Below are positions 25,839 through 33,703 of a stretch of DNA of 51,774 nucleotides, piece by piece. Under the pieces are notes generated by a model. It saw only the letters and a list, made by a program, of their open reading frames with translations. It was not told the DNA's origin and ran no database searches. A program made the translations under genes and the position numbers. Origin of the DNA: Clostridia bacterium (GTDB lineage Bacteria > Bacillota > Clostridia > Oscillospirales > CAG-272); contig JAFTUH010000021.1 of assembly GCA_017466375.1 (NCBI GenBank), forward strand, positions 1-51,774, in the 5' to 3' direction. Position 1 is the stretch's first letter, and each line of letters begins with the position of its first letter.

Positions 25839-27269
25839 TCACAGATCGTAGTAAGCCGCAAACTCTGCGGGATGCGGGATCTGGTTGATTTTCTTTGCCT
25901 CGGCGCGTTTTCTCTGGATCCATACCTGAAGGAGTCTTTCCGGGAATACACCGCCTGCGGTCAGATAATCGTGATCTGCCTCCAAAGCGTTCAGCGCCTC
26001 GTCAAGGGAGCGGGGCAGGGACTGAATCTTTGCCTTTTCCTCATCGGAGAGGTTGTACAGATTGAAGTCGAACGGACCCCAGCCGCACTTGGCGGGATCG
26101 ATCTTCTTCTGAATACCGTCGATACCTGCCATGAGGATCGCGGCATATGCGTAGTACGGGTTGCATGTTGCATCGGGGGAGCGCAGCTCGAAGCGGCGCT
26201 TGTCGGGCGTCTTTGCGTAGTCCGGGATACGAATGACCGCACTGCGGTTGGACGTAGCGTAGCCGATCGTAACCGGTGCCTCAAATCCGGGCACGAGACG
26301 CTTGAACGAGTTGGTGGACGGGTTCGTGATTGCGCACAGAGATGCGGCGTGCGTGAGCAGACCGCCGATGAAGTTGAGCGCGGTCTCGGACAACTGAGAA
26401 TATCCTGCCGGATCGTGGAAGAGCGGCTTGCCGTCCTTGAACAGCATCATGTGCACGTGCATACCGTTGCCTGCCTCACCGTAGATCGGCTTGGGCATGA
26501 AGGTAGCGGTGCGTCCGTCCTGCAGAGCGGCATTTTTGACCATGTATTTGATGATCATGGTGTTGTCCGCCATTTTGGTCATCTCACCGAGCTCAACCTC
26601 GATCTCAACCTGACCGGAGCCGCCGACCTCGTGATGATGATATTTTACTTTTACACCGCGATCTTCCAGCATCAGGCAGATGCGGCTGCGCAGATCGTAC
26701 GTGATATCGTGCGGCAGATCGGCATGGTAGCCGCGGTGACCGGGCGTCGTGTAGCCGCCGTTGTTTTTCTCGGGATCGCCTGCCGACCAGACAGCCTGAC
26801 GCGTGCTCATGTTGAAGGAGAGATCGTCCGGCTTTTCACTGTAGGCAACCTTGTCAAAGATATGGAATTCAAACTCCGGACCGATAATCATCTCGTCGGC
26901 GATGCCGGTCTCCTTCAGATACGCGGCGGCGTGCTTTGCGACGTTGCGCGGATCCTGATCGAAGCGGTAGTTGGGGGATGCGATGACGTATACGTCACCG
27001 ATCATGGAAAGCGTGGTGACCTCGGCAAACGGATCGAGTGCGGCACTGGAAAGGTCGGGGATGAAGACCATGTCACTCTTCTCGACCGGTGCAAAACCGT
27101 AGTTGGAGCCGTCAAAGCCGATGCCGGACTCCATGAGTTCTTCGGTGAAACGGGTTTCGGGGATTGCGATGTGGCGCCAACGGCCGTCAATGTCGACCAT
27201 TTTGAAATCAAGCATGCGAACGTTGTTGTCTGCGCAGAACTTCTTTGCTTCAGCAAATGTCTTGAACAT
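25839..27269 (-). CDS. glnA: Glutamine synthetase, type I
   Basis: A 476-residue enzyme that makes glutamine from glutamate, ammonia and ATP. The N-terminal beta-grasp part has DIDGRWRHIAIP and FDGSNYGFAPVEKSDM; the catalytic part has EFEFHIF, HHHEVGGSGQVEIE, the metal motif NGMHVHMML, PSTNSFKRLVPGFEAP, and FELRSPDATCNPYYAYAAILMAG. All are standard GlnA signatures. A Tyr occurs in NLYNLS at the position of the adenylylation loop, but no adenylyltransferase gene is near. AGAGGAG precedes the ATG. It heads a two-gene unit with gpsA. Confidence 0.96.
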   Translation of the reverse strand: MFKTFAEAKKFCADNNVRMLDFKMVDIDGRWRHIAIPETRFTEELMESGIGFDGSNYGFAPVEKSDMVFIPDLSSAALDPFAEVTTLSMIGDVYVIASPNYRFDQDPRNVAKHAAAYLKETGIADEMIIGPEFEFHIFDKVAYSEKPDDLSFNMSTRQAVWSAGDPEKNNGGYTTPGHRGYHADLPHDITYDLRSRICLMLEDRGVKVKYHHHEVGGSGQVEIEVELGEMTKMADNTMIIKYMVKNAALQDGRTATFMPKPIYGEAGNGMHVHMMLFKDGKPLFHDPAGYSQLSETALNFIGGLLTHAASLCAITNPSTNSFKRLVPGFEAPVTIGYATSNRSAVIRIPDYAKTPDKRRFELRSPDATCNPYYAYAAILMAGIDGIQKKIDPAKCGWGPFDFNLYNLSDEEKAKIQSLPRSLDEALNALEADHDYLTAGGVFPERLLQVWIQRKRAEAKKINQIPHPAEFAAYYDL

Positions 27270-27417
27270 AAATCGTACTCCTCTTTTGTAATATCCGTGT
27301 AGTCGGCGATGCCGCTGTGATTATTATACAACAGTTTACAGAAAAAATAAAGAGGTTTGGAAAATATTGCGTCGGATGAAGCGAAATTTACAAAAACAAC
27401 ACAAAGATGGGGAAAAG

Positions 27418-27443
27418 AAAAAGCACCTCGGAGGTGCTTTTTT
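27418..27443 (-). terminator. Terminator of the gene 27450-27833
   Basis: Perfect stem AAAAGCACCTC/GAGGTGCTTTT, T run on both strands, just after the minus-strand stop. Confidence 0.85.
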
Positions 27444-27449
27444 GATACT

Positions 27450-27833
27450 TTAATCGTTTTTCTCTTTTTTGTTTCTCTTGATCCGAAACACGAGAGATGT
27501 GAGCATAAAGCTCCCAATATAGAGAAGCACGGAAAGCGTTTTCACAAGCGGCGGGAAGAAAAGAACAAACGGAATCATCAAGGGGATTGCCGCAAAAATA
27601 TATACAGATGCGCTTTCAGACAATTCGTTTTCTTCCTCAGCGGTGAGAGGCGAGCCGTATGCGGTTCGGAAACCGTTTTCGGTTTTTTCTTTTTTGAAAA
27701 ATTGGGCTTGAAATATCATCAGCGCGATCAGAATCAGCGGAATAAGTGACATCTCGGAAATGTTTATGTGGTCGTGCAAGAATACAGCTGCAGCAATATT
27801 TACAAGGATTGTCAAAGCGTAATATACGCGCAT
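27450..27833 (-). CDS. Small membrane protein of unknown function
   Basis: A 127-residue protein with four hydrophobic segments (about residues 4-20, 28-46, 78-95 and 98-115) and a short cytosolic loop rich in Lys and Glu between the second and third. It ends RIKRNKKEKND. I do not recognise the family. Two ATG codons lie in a row; the second at 27833 has the better distance to GGGAGG. It is more AT-rich than its neighbours. Its only clear promoter is about 135 bp upstream, leaving a long leader without an obvious structure. Confidence 0.7.
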   Translation of the reverse strand: MRVYYALTILVNIAAAVFLHDHINISEMSLIPLILIALMIFQAQFFKKEKTENGFRTAYGSPLTAEEENELSESASVYIFAAIPLMIPFVLFFPPLVKTLSVLLYIGSFMLTSLVFRIKRNKKEKND

Positions 27834-27967
27834 CATCCGTCCTCCCGTTTATCTGAAATGCGGCAAAAGACTCTTCTTTTTGTTTGTATCTTCTTGTGGT
27901 GGTATGCAATAGCTGAAGATGATAATTTGCCGTCTAAAGTTATGTCGGTTATTGTTCTCTTAACATT

Positions 27968-27996
27968 ATTATACCATATAAAAAGCCAAGGGTCAA
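27968..27996 (-). promoter_or_regulatory. Promoter of the small membrane protein gene
   Basis: Minus-strand TTGACC (27991-27996), 17-bp spacer, TATAAT (27968-27973). Confidence 0.7.
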
Positions 27997-28033
27997 TAAC
28001 GTAATGGTTGAGTGCAGAAGCCGCTAAAGAAAA

Positions 28034-28058
28034 TGGTGAGGACGGGAATCTGAACCCG
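28034..28058 (-). repeat. Degenerate tRNA 3' end (remnant a)
   Basis: On the minus strand CGGGTTCAGATTCCCG forms a T-arm-like hairpin, followed by TCCTCACCA, an acceptor strand with CCA. No tRNA body precedes it. It lies 156 bp from remnant b and has no hairpin terminator after it. Confidence 0.65.
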
Positions 28059-28153
28059 CGCGTGCGCCTGCAGAAAGCGGCGTTGTTTGTCAGCCATGCG
28101 CCCGCGTAACAGATCCTGCGGATCTGGCGGGTTCAATTCATACAGCGAGCAAG

Positions 28154-28189
28154 AAAAACAGAGCATCCCAAAAGGGATACTCTGTTTTT
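28154..28189 (-). terminator. Terminator hairpin attached to tRNA-Glu remnant b
   Basis: Stem AACAGAG(T/C)ATCCC/GGGATGCTCTGTT with T run, in the same place relative to the tRNA end as the true tRNA-Glu terminator, but with a different sequence. Confidence 0.75.
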
Positions 28190-28210
28190 TGGTGACCCGG
28201 ACGGGAATCG
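28190..28210 (-). repeat. Displaced tRNA-Glu 3' end (remnant b)
   Basis: 21 bases identical to the last 21 bases of tRNA-Glu (28345-28365), CCA included, at an offset of 155 bp. The sequence before it diverges at once from tRNA-Glu. Confidence 0.85.
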
Positions 28211-28236
28211 GTCTCGCGCGACCTGCGCGCTCGGTC

Positions 28237-28283
28237 CGGAACGGCTCTGACAGTCCACCGGACTGTCATTCACTACCGTTCCG
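28237..28283. repeat. Long imperfect hairpin between tRNA-Glu and its remnant
   Basis: Outer stem CGGAACGG/CCGTTCCG and inner stem TGACAGTCC/GGACTGTCA around ACC. It is not followed by a T run, so it is not a terminator. It resembles the palindrome at 10034-10059 in its core. Confidence 0.7.
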
Positions 28284-28306
28284 CTTCGATTCCCATCCGA
28301 ATAGAT

Positions 28307-28344
28307 GAAAAAAGCAATACACCCAAAAGGATGTATTGCTTTTT
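28307..28344 (-). terminator. Terminator of the tRNA-Met/tRNA-Glu unit
   Basis: Minus-strand stem AAGCAATACAT/GTGTATTGCTT with six T residues, starting directly at the tRNA-Glu CCA end. Confidence 0.85.
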
Positions 28345-28419
28345 TGGTGACCCGGACGGGAATCGAACCCGTGTTACCGCCGTGAAAGGGCGGTGTCTTA
28401 GCCGCTTGACCACCGGGCC
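28345..28419 (-). tRNA. tRNA-Glu (anticodon TTC)
   Basis: 75 nt including CCA. Acceptor GGCCCGG/CCGGGTC, anticodon stem CCGCC/GGCGG with loop CTTTCAC (TTC), T arm CGGGTTCGATTCCCG. Second gene of a minus-strand unit after tRNA-Met. Confidence 0.96.
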
Positions 28420-28428
28420 GTGTCAATG

Positions 28429-28455
28429 GAATACCCCGATGGAATCGGGGTATTC
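28429..28455 (-). other. Intercistronic hairpin between tRNA-Met and tRNA-Glu
   Basis: Perfect 12-bp stem GAATACCCCGAT/ATCGGGGTATTC with a 3-base loop and no T run. It may guide processing of the tRNA precursor or attenuate tRNA-Glu. Confidence 0.65.
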
Positions 28456-28458
28456 AAA

Positions 28459-28535
28459 TGGTAGCGGAGACTGGATTTGAACCGGTGACCTGCCGGGTAT
28501 GAACCGGATGCTCTGGCCAACTGAGCTACTCCGCC
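28459..28535 (-). tRNA. tRNA-Met (anticodon CAT), elongator type
   Basis: 77 nt including CCA. Acceptor GGCGGAG/CTCCGCT (ends in a G-T pair), anticodon stem CCGG/CCGG with loop TTCATAC. It lacks the C-A mismatch of initiator tRNA at the acceptor end. Confidence 0.9.
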
Positions 28536-28572
28536 ATATTCTCTTTTCGACTGCTCTCGCAATCGCCTAACT

Positions 28573-28601
28573 ATTTTATCACAACATTTCTCACTTGTCA
28601 A
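28573..28601 (-). promoter_or_regulatory. Promoter of the tRNA-Met/tRNA-Glu unit
   Basis: Minus-strand TTGACA (28596-28601), 17-bp spacer, TAAAAT (28573-28578), about 38 bp upstream of tRNA-Met. Confidence 0.82.
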
Positions 28602-28739
28602 TAGTAAATATAAAAAATATTCGGAAAAATATTAAGATTTTCTCCGCTGAAAATGTTACTGTTTTTACCCTGTCACAAAATTCGTCAAATCGCTCAATTA
28701 TGTATCGATAAATATTACATCGAAATGTGATTATGTGGA

Positions 28740-28768
28740 TTGAAATCGTTTTTTCCTTGTGGTATAAT
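28740..28768 (+). promoter_or_regulatory. Promoter of the GH43-like gene and possibly the succinate operon
   Basis: TTGAAA (28740-28745), 17-bp spacer, TATAAT (28763-28768). No other strong promoter is visible before rex, so this may also drive rex and the genes after it. Confidence 0.78.
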
Positions 28769-28839
28769 TAAAATGTATAAGTTTGTATGTCGGAGACTGT
28801 CGTCGGGCACGGAAAAGACGGAGAGAAGGGGATCTTGTT

Positions 28840-29817
28840 ATGCAGAGCTTTCAGCACGGGGAATTCACCGATTTTATTCAGTGGCATGATATGGACGGAA
28901 ACATTATCAACGCAAGCGACGGCGGCGTGATCTATGCCGAAGGCAAGTACCACTGGTACGGGATGGCGCTTCGTCCTCTCGGGGAAGGTACGGACGGCAC
29001 CGGCGGCGAGGTAACGGATACGGGCGTTGTCATGTACGCCTCGGAGGATCTTTTGAACTGGCAGTACGAGGGCGTGATCCTCCCCTGTACGGATATAGAG
29101 GGACATCCCTTGTGCGCTCCCATGCGCTTTGAGCGCTCAAAGATCATTTACAACGAAAAGACGAAAAAATACGTGTTCTGGTGCCACTACGTGAAGTGCC
29201 CCGGAGATCATGGCGTGGCGGACGGAACTGCCGAAGCGGGTGTTGCCGTTTGTGATCGTGTCAACGGCACCTACACGTGGGTAGGCACTCACCGCCCCAT
29301 CGATCGGGACGGCGCAGTAAAGGATATGACGCTGTTCAAGGACGCGGACGGTACGGCGTACCTCATCTATGACCGACGTGAGGTCGATGCGGAGAAGGGA
29401 CGCGCTATCCACATCGTAAAGCTGACGGAGGATTACCTGTCCCCTACGGATACGTATCGAAAGATCGATGAGGCGGCTGTCAGAGAAGCCCCTGCCGTAT
29501 TTTATCATGACGGCTACTACTATATGATCACCTCGGGCGTTACGGGTTGGGCGATGAATCGGGCGAAATATTTCCGTACGAAGGATCTTATGTCCGAGTG
29601 GGAGGACATGGGCGATCCCTGCGTCGGCGACGGTGCGGACATTACCTATGCCTCACAGACTACCTACGTTTTCAAGGTGGAGGGGGAAGACCGCTTTATC
29701 CACATGGCGGAGCGGCATAACAGGGAGAATTTTCTGCACTGCGCCTACGTGTGGCTTCCTATCGAGTTTGGCGAGAACGGAACCCTTTGCCTCAAGTATC
29801 TGAAAGAGTGGAAATAA
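28840..29817 (+). CDS. Glycoside hydrolase family 43-like protein
   Basis: A 325-residue, five-bladed beta-propeller-type protein without signal peptide, so probably cytosolic. NASDGGVIYAEGKYHWYG matches the start of GH43 galactan/galactosidase-type members, KDMTLFKDADGTAYLIY has the conserved Asp, and REAPAVFYHDGYYYMITSG has the likely acid Glu. Family members cut alpha-L-arabino-, beta-xylo- or beta-galactosides. The preferred ATG 28840 follows AAGGGG; the frame is open back to 28783. It lies 33 bp before rex, so it may share its transcript, though no metabolic link to the succinate genes is evident. Exact substrate unknown. Confidence 0.78.
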   Translation: MQSFQHGEFTDFIQWHDMDGNIINASDGGVIYAEGKYHWYGMALRPLGEGTDGTGGEVTDTGVVMYASEDLLNWQYEGVILPCTDIEGHPLCAPMRFERSKIIYNEKTKKYVFWCHYVKCPGDHGVADGTAEAGVAVCDRVNGTYTWVGTHRPIDRDGAVKDMTLFKDADGTAYLIYDRREVDAEKGRAIHIVKLTEDYLSPTDTYRKIDEAAVREAPAVFYHDGYYYMITSGVTGWAMNRAKYFRTKDLMSEWEDMGDPCVGDGADITYASQTTYVFKVEGEDRFIHMAERHNRENFLHCAYVWLPIEFGENGTLCLKYLKEWK

Positions 29818-29850
29818 GCTTTATTGACGGCTGAAAAAGGAGGGAATGGC

Positions 29851-30483
29851 TTGAAACAGGAACGGACGGTGGCACGTGCCACGCTCGGCAGATTGCCCGA
29901 GTATCTTAAGTATCTGCGAAATACGGATCCTGAAACGAAAACAGTGTCCGCAACGGCGATTTCCAAAGCCCTCGGCTACGGCGAGGTACAGGTGCGAAAG
30001 GACCTCAGTGCCGTGTGCGGTGCCGGTAAGCCGAAAATCGGCTATGTTACCGAAGAGCTGATCCACGCGATCGAGCAGTATCTCTCAGGCGGTGAGCACA
30101 GCCGCGTTGTGATCGTCGGTGCGGGTAAGCTCGGCGGCGCCCTCCTGGATTATGACGGATTCCGCTCTTTTGGAATGGAAATCGTTGCCGCGTTTGATTC
30201 CGATGAGGGGAAATGCGGCAAATCTCCGACGGGGAAGGATGTCCTTTCCATAGACCGTTTGGAGACGTACTGCCGGGAGCAAGGTGTCCGCATCGGAGTG
30301 ATCGCTGTGCCGAAGAAGGCAGCACAGGAAGTCTGCGACCGACTTGTACGGGCGGGTGTCCGTGCGATCTGGAACTTCTCCACGGCGCATCTGAAGGTTC
30401 CCGAGGACGTACTCCTGCAAAACGAAAATCTCGCTCTGTCACTGGCGCATATGCATTTTATGCTCAGCCAGACACAGCGTTGA
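29851..30483 (+). CDS. rex: Redox-sensing repressor Rex
   Basis: A 210-residue regulator that senses the NADH/NAD ratio. Residues about 12-62 are the winged helix (TVSATAISKALGYGEVQVRKDLS), and a Rossmann domain follows with VIVGAGKLGGALL (about 87-99) and the C-terminal domain-swap helix NLALSLAHMHFML. The usual FGxFGKRGVGY turn is replaced by CGAGKPKIGY, a divergent wing. TTG 29851 lies 6-7 bases after AAGGAGGG and is chosen as start. Rex typically represses fermentation genes when NADH is low; here it heads the succinate gene set, which fits. No clear Rex site (TTGTTAA-n4-TTAACAA) was found nearby. Confidence 0.88.
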   Translation: MKQERTVARATLGRLPEYLKYLRNTDPETKTVSATAISKALGYGEVQVRKDLSAVCGAGKPKIGYVTEELIHAIEQYLSGGEHSRVVIVGAGKLGGALLDYDGFRSFGMEIVAAFDSDEGKCGKSPTGKDVLSIDRLETYCREQGVRIGVIAVPKKAAQEVCDRLVRAGVRAIWNFSTAHLKVPEDVLLQNENLALSLAHMHFMLSQTQR

Positions 30484-30530
30484 CATAGAATTGTACAGCT
30501 ACTTAAATTTCAACAAAAGGAAGAAACGGA

Positions 30531-31475
30531 ATGAATAAGATTACCATTATCGGAGCCGGCAACGTCGGATCCACGATCGCGTACACCCTGATGATCACGG
30601 GATGCACCTCGGAGATCGTCATGATTGACGTCCAGAACGAAAAAGCGGTGGGTGAGGCACTCGATATTCAGCAGGGCACTCCCTACGGAGGCATCTGTCA
30701 GATCTACGCAGGCTCGTATGAGGACGCGAAGGATTCGGATATCGTTATTTTCACCTGCGGTGTCGCGCGTAAGCCCGGTCAGTCGCGTCTCGATCTCGCG
30801 CAGGTCAATACCGATATCACGAAGTCCATTATCCCGGATATCGTGCGCGTTGCACCGAATGCCAAGTACATCATCGTCAGCAATCCTGTCGATATTCTGA
30901 CGTACGTGTTCCTCAAACGCTCCGGTCTGCCTGAAAATCAGATCATCGGCTCCGGTACGATTCTGGATACCGCGCGTCTGCGTGCACGCCTGTCCGAGTG
31001 TTTCAATATCAACCAGCGCAATATCCACGCATACGTGCTCGGTGAACACGGCGATTCTTCGTTCGTTCCGTGGTCTCTTACGAATATCTCCAACGTGCCG
31101 GTTATGGAGTATCACGCTGCCGTCCGCGTTTCCGACCGTCCCACGCCGGAGTTTACGCCGGAGGGTGTGGAGGAGTACATCCGCCGCTCGGGTGGGCGTA
31201 TCATTGAGCGCAAGGGCGCGACGTTCTACGCCGTATCCGCGTCCGTGTGCCATATTGCCAAGACGATTCTTACGGGAATCGACACGACGATGACTGTCTC
31301 CACCATGATGCACGGTGAGTACGGCATCAGCGACGTTGCGCTCAGTACGCTCAACATCGTCGGTGAGCAGGGCGCAATCGGCAAGGTCATGCTTCCGCTT
31401 GCCGGAAACGAGATCGTCCAGCTCAGAGAGAGCGCCAAGACGATCAAAGCAGTTATCAGCCAGCTTACTATCTGA
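30531..31475 (+). CDS. Lactate/malate dehydrogenase family, probably malate dehydrogenase
   Basis: A 314-residue NAD-dependent 2-hydroxyacid dehydrogenase: GAGNVGSTIAY (8-18), SNPVDILTY (117-125), catalytic Asp146/Arg149 in LDTARLR, and catalytic His173 in LGEHGDSSF. In the mobile loop the sequence is ARKPGQSR, which puts Arg80 at the place of residue 102 (Gln in lactate enzymes, Arg in malate enzymes). The overall sequence is of the LDH-like group often annotated as L-lactate dehydrogenase, so the call is not settled. Fumarase follows 22 bp later, which supports malate. Role: oxaloacetate plus NADH to malate, first step of the reductive branch. Confidence 0.8.
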   Translation: MNKITIIGAGNVGSTIAYTLMITGCTSEIVMIDVQNEKAVGEALDIQQGTPYGGICQIYAGSYEDAKDSDIVIFTCGVARKPGQSRLDLAQVNTDITKSIIPDIVRVAPNAKYIIVSNPVDILTYVFLKRSGLPENQIIGSGTILDTARLRARLSECFNINQRNIHAYVLGEHGDSSFVPWSLTNISNVPVMEYHAAVRVSDRPTPEFTPEGVEEYIRRSGGRIIERKGATFYAVSASVCHIAKTILTGIDTTMTVSTMMHGEYGISDVALSTLNIVGEQGAIGKVMLPLAGNEIVQLRESAKTIKAVISQLTI

Positions 31476-31497
31476 TTACATAATTACGGAGGATATC

Positions 31498-32874
31498 ATG
31501 GAATATCGCATTGAACACGATTCGATGGGCGAGGTAAAGGTGCCCGCAGACCGTCTTTGGGCGGCACAGACACAGCGCAGTCACGAGAATTTTGAAATCG
31601 GTGTCGGCATTGAAACGATGCCCCGCGAGATCACGCACGCGTTCGGTATTCTGAAAAAGGCGGCAGCACTTGCCAATCACGCGCTGAAGCCGGAGAAGAT
31701 GACGGATGCAAAGCTTGCCGCGATCTCCGCCGCTTGCGACGAGGTCATCAGCGGTGCGCTGAACGATCATTTTCCGCTTGTCGTATGGCAGACGGGATCC
31801 GGTACGCAGTCCAACATGAATGCAAACGAAGTTATCGCCAACCGAGGCAATCAGATCGCAGGCGAAAAACTGCTCCACCCGAACGACGATATCAACATGA
31901 GCCAGTCCTCCAACGATACGTTCCCCACGGCGATGCACATCTCCGCTGTGCTGGCGATCGAGAACAAGCTGATCCCCGCTGTCGAGACGCTGATCGCTAC
32001 GTTTGTCCGTCTCGAGAAAGAGAATGAGGGCATCGTCAAGAGCGGACGCACGCATCTGCAGGACGCAACGCCGATCAAGTTCAGCCAAGAGATCAGCGGA
32101 TGGCGCTCCAGTCTGGAAAGAGACGTCGAGCTTCTGAAACTCGCCGTGAAGCCGCTTTATGAGCTTGCGCTCGGCGGTACTGCTGTCGGTACGGGACTGA
32201 ATGCGCCGAAGGGATTTGACACCGCTGTTGCCGCAGAGGTTGCGAAGATGACGGGCAAGCCGTTTATTACCGCGGCGAATAAGTTCCATGCACTTACCTC
32301 TAAAGATGAGCTCGTCTTCGCCCACGGCGCGATCAAGGCACTTGCCGCCGATATGATGAAGATCGCCAACGACGTTCGCTGGCTGGCATCCGGCCCGCGC
32401 GACGGCCTCGGCGAAATTTTCATTCCCGAGAACGAGCCCGGTTCGTCCATTATGCCCGGCAAGGTCAATCCCACGCAGTGCGAGGCGGTCACGATGGTCG
32501 CCGTGCAGGTCATGGGCAACGATGTTGCTGTCGGCATGGCGGCGTCTCAGGGCAACTTTGAACTCAATGTGTTCATGCCCGTATGCATCTACAATTTCCT
32601 GCAGTCCGCCCGTCTGATGGCGGAGGCGATTATTTCCTTTAATAATAAGTGCGCGGTCGGTATTACCGCCAACCGCGAGAAGATGCACCACAATCTGCAC
32701 AATTCTCTCATGCTCGTCACCGCGCTCAATCCGTACATCGGATACGAGAACGCGGCAAAGACGGCGAAGAAAGCGTTCAAGGAAAATATTTCTTTGAAAG
32801 AGGCGTGCGTAGCGCTCGGTTTCCTCACCGCAGAGCGGTTTGACGAGGTGTTCCACCCCGAACAGATGGTGTGA
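31498..32874 (+). CDS. fumC: Class II fumarate hydratase
   Basis: A 458-residue, cluster-free fumarase that interconverts malate and fumarate as a homotetramer. It has TGSGTQSNMNANEV, SQSSNDTFPTAMH, the HLQDATPI active-site loop with catalytic His, and the superfamily signature GSSIMPGKVNP. Length is normal for FumC. GGAGG lies 5 bases before the ATG. The gene sits between the malate dehydrogenase-like gene and hdrB (28-bp gap), so its likely direction in the cell is malate to fumarate to feed the fumarate reductase downstream. Confidence 0.95.
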   Translation: MEYRIEHDSMGEVKVPADRLWAAQTQRSHENFEIGVGIETMPREITHAFGILKKAAALANHALKPEKMTDAKLAAISAACDEVISGALNDHFPLVVWQTGSGTQSNMNANEVIANRGNQIAGEKLLHPNDDINMSQSSNDTFPTAMHISAVLAIENKLIPAVETLIATFVRLEKENEGIVKSGRTHLQDATPIKFSQEISGWRSSLERDVELLKLAVKPLYELALGGTAVGTGLNAPKGFDTAVAAEVAKMTGKPFITAANKFHALTSKDELVFAHGAIKALAADMMKIANDVRWLASGPRDGLGEIFIPENEPGSSIMPGKVNPTQCEAVTMVAVQVMGNDVAVGMAASQGNFELNVFMPVCIYNFLQSARLMAEAIISFNNKCAVGITANREKMHHNLHNSLMLVTALNPYIGYENAAKTAKKAFKENISLKEACVALGFLTAERFDEVFHPEQMV

Positions 32875-32902
32875 CAAAAAATCCAAACGAAAGGGTAAAA
32901 CC

Positions 32903-33703
32903 ATGAAAGTTCGTTATTTTCCCGGTTGTACGCTGAAGACGAAAGCAAAGGATCTGGACAGATATGCCCGCCTTTGTGCCGAAGAACTTGGCGTAACGCT
33001 GGAAGAGATAGAAAATTGGCAGTGCTGCGGCGGCGTGTTTACCACCGCGACGGACGAGATCGCAACAAAACTCTCCTCCGTCCGTGCGCTGATGGACGCG
33101 CGGGATCATGATGCGCCGCTCGTCACCGTTTGCTCCGCCTGCCATAACGTCATCAAGCAGACGAATCATGCGATGCAGAACGATGCGGATTTTGCCAAAC
33201 ACGTGAATCTGTATCTCGGTAAGGACGGGCAGTATTACGGCGAGGCGAAAGCGATCCATTACCTCGAACTGCTCCGCGACGTGATCGGTTTTGACACGAT
33301 CCGTGGGAAGGTGAAAAATCCGCTTGCAGGGAAGAAGATTGCCGCGTATTACGGATGCCTGCTTCTGCGCCCGTCGCAGACGATGCAGATGGACGATCCC
33401 GAGAATCCGACCGTGATGGAGGATCTGATCCGTGCGCTTGGAGGGGAGCCTGTCGTGTACGCCCAGCGCAACGAGTGCTGCGGCGGATATGCCGTGCTGG
33501 AGGATGCGGCAATCGCGAAGAAAAACAGCGGCAAAGTCATGACGGATGCCGCCTCGCACGGCGCGGATATGATCGTCACCGCCTGCCCGCTGTGCAGATA
33601 CAATCTGGAGAAAAACGGCACGGGTGAGATTCCCGTCGTCTATCTCACCGAGCTGCTTGCCGAAGCGCTTGGCGTAAAGGAGGATGCACATGACGCACAG
33701 TGA
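32903..33703 (+). CDS. hdrB: Heterodisulfide reductase-like subunit B
   Basis: A 266-residue protein with two CCG domains: Cys9, CCG at 41-43, CSAC at 77-80; then Cys152, CCGG at 192-195, CPLC at 228-231. In methanogens these bind two noncubane [4Fe-4S] clusters where the disulfide is reduced. The full set of cysteines is present, so an active site of Hdr type is expected. ATG 32903 follows AAAGGG; the longer frame from 32840 overlaps fumC. It overlaps hdrC by 14 bp. In a bacterium without coenzyme M and B, the partner could be another disulfide or the nearby fumarate reductase. Confidence 0.9.
   Translation: MKVRYFPGCTLKTKAKDLDRYARLCAEELGVTLEEIENWQCCGGVFTTATDEIATKLSSVRALMDARDHDAPLVTVCSACHNVIKQTNHAMQNDADFAKHVNLYLGKDGQYYGEAKAIHYLELLRDVIGFDTIRGKVKNPLAGKKIAAYYGCLLLRPSQTMQMDDPENPTVMEDLIRALGGEPVVYAQRNECCGGYAVLEDAAIAKKNSGKVMTDAASHGADMIVTACPLCRYNLEKNGTGEIPVVYLTELLAEALGVKEDAHDAQ

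Noticed and set aside
24792..27302. Long open frame (836 codons) on the plus strand
   Set aside because: Antisense to gpsA and glnA, both with full family signatures.
27950..27975. Possible Rex operator (TTGTT...TTAACA)
   Set aside because: The arms are too close (TGTT-5-AACA instead of about 8) and imperfect, and the site lies at an unrelated gene.
28087..28426. Short open frames across tRNA-Glu and its remnants
   Set aside because: Same cause: translated tRNA ends and hairpins.
30484..30530. Possible Rex site or promoter before the dehydrogenase gene
   Set aside because: TTGTACA and TCAACAA occur but do not form the required palindrome, and no -35/-10 pair with proper spacing was found.
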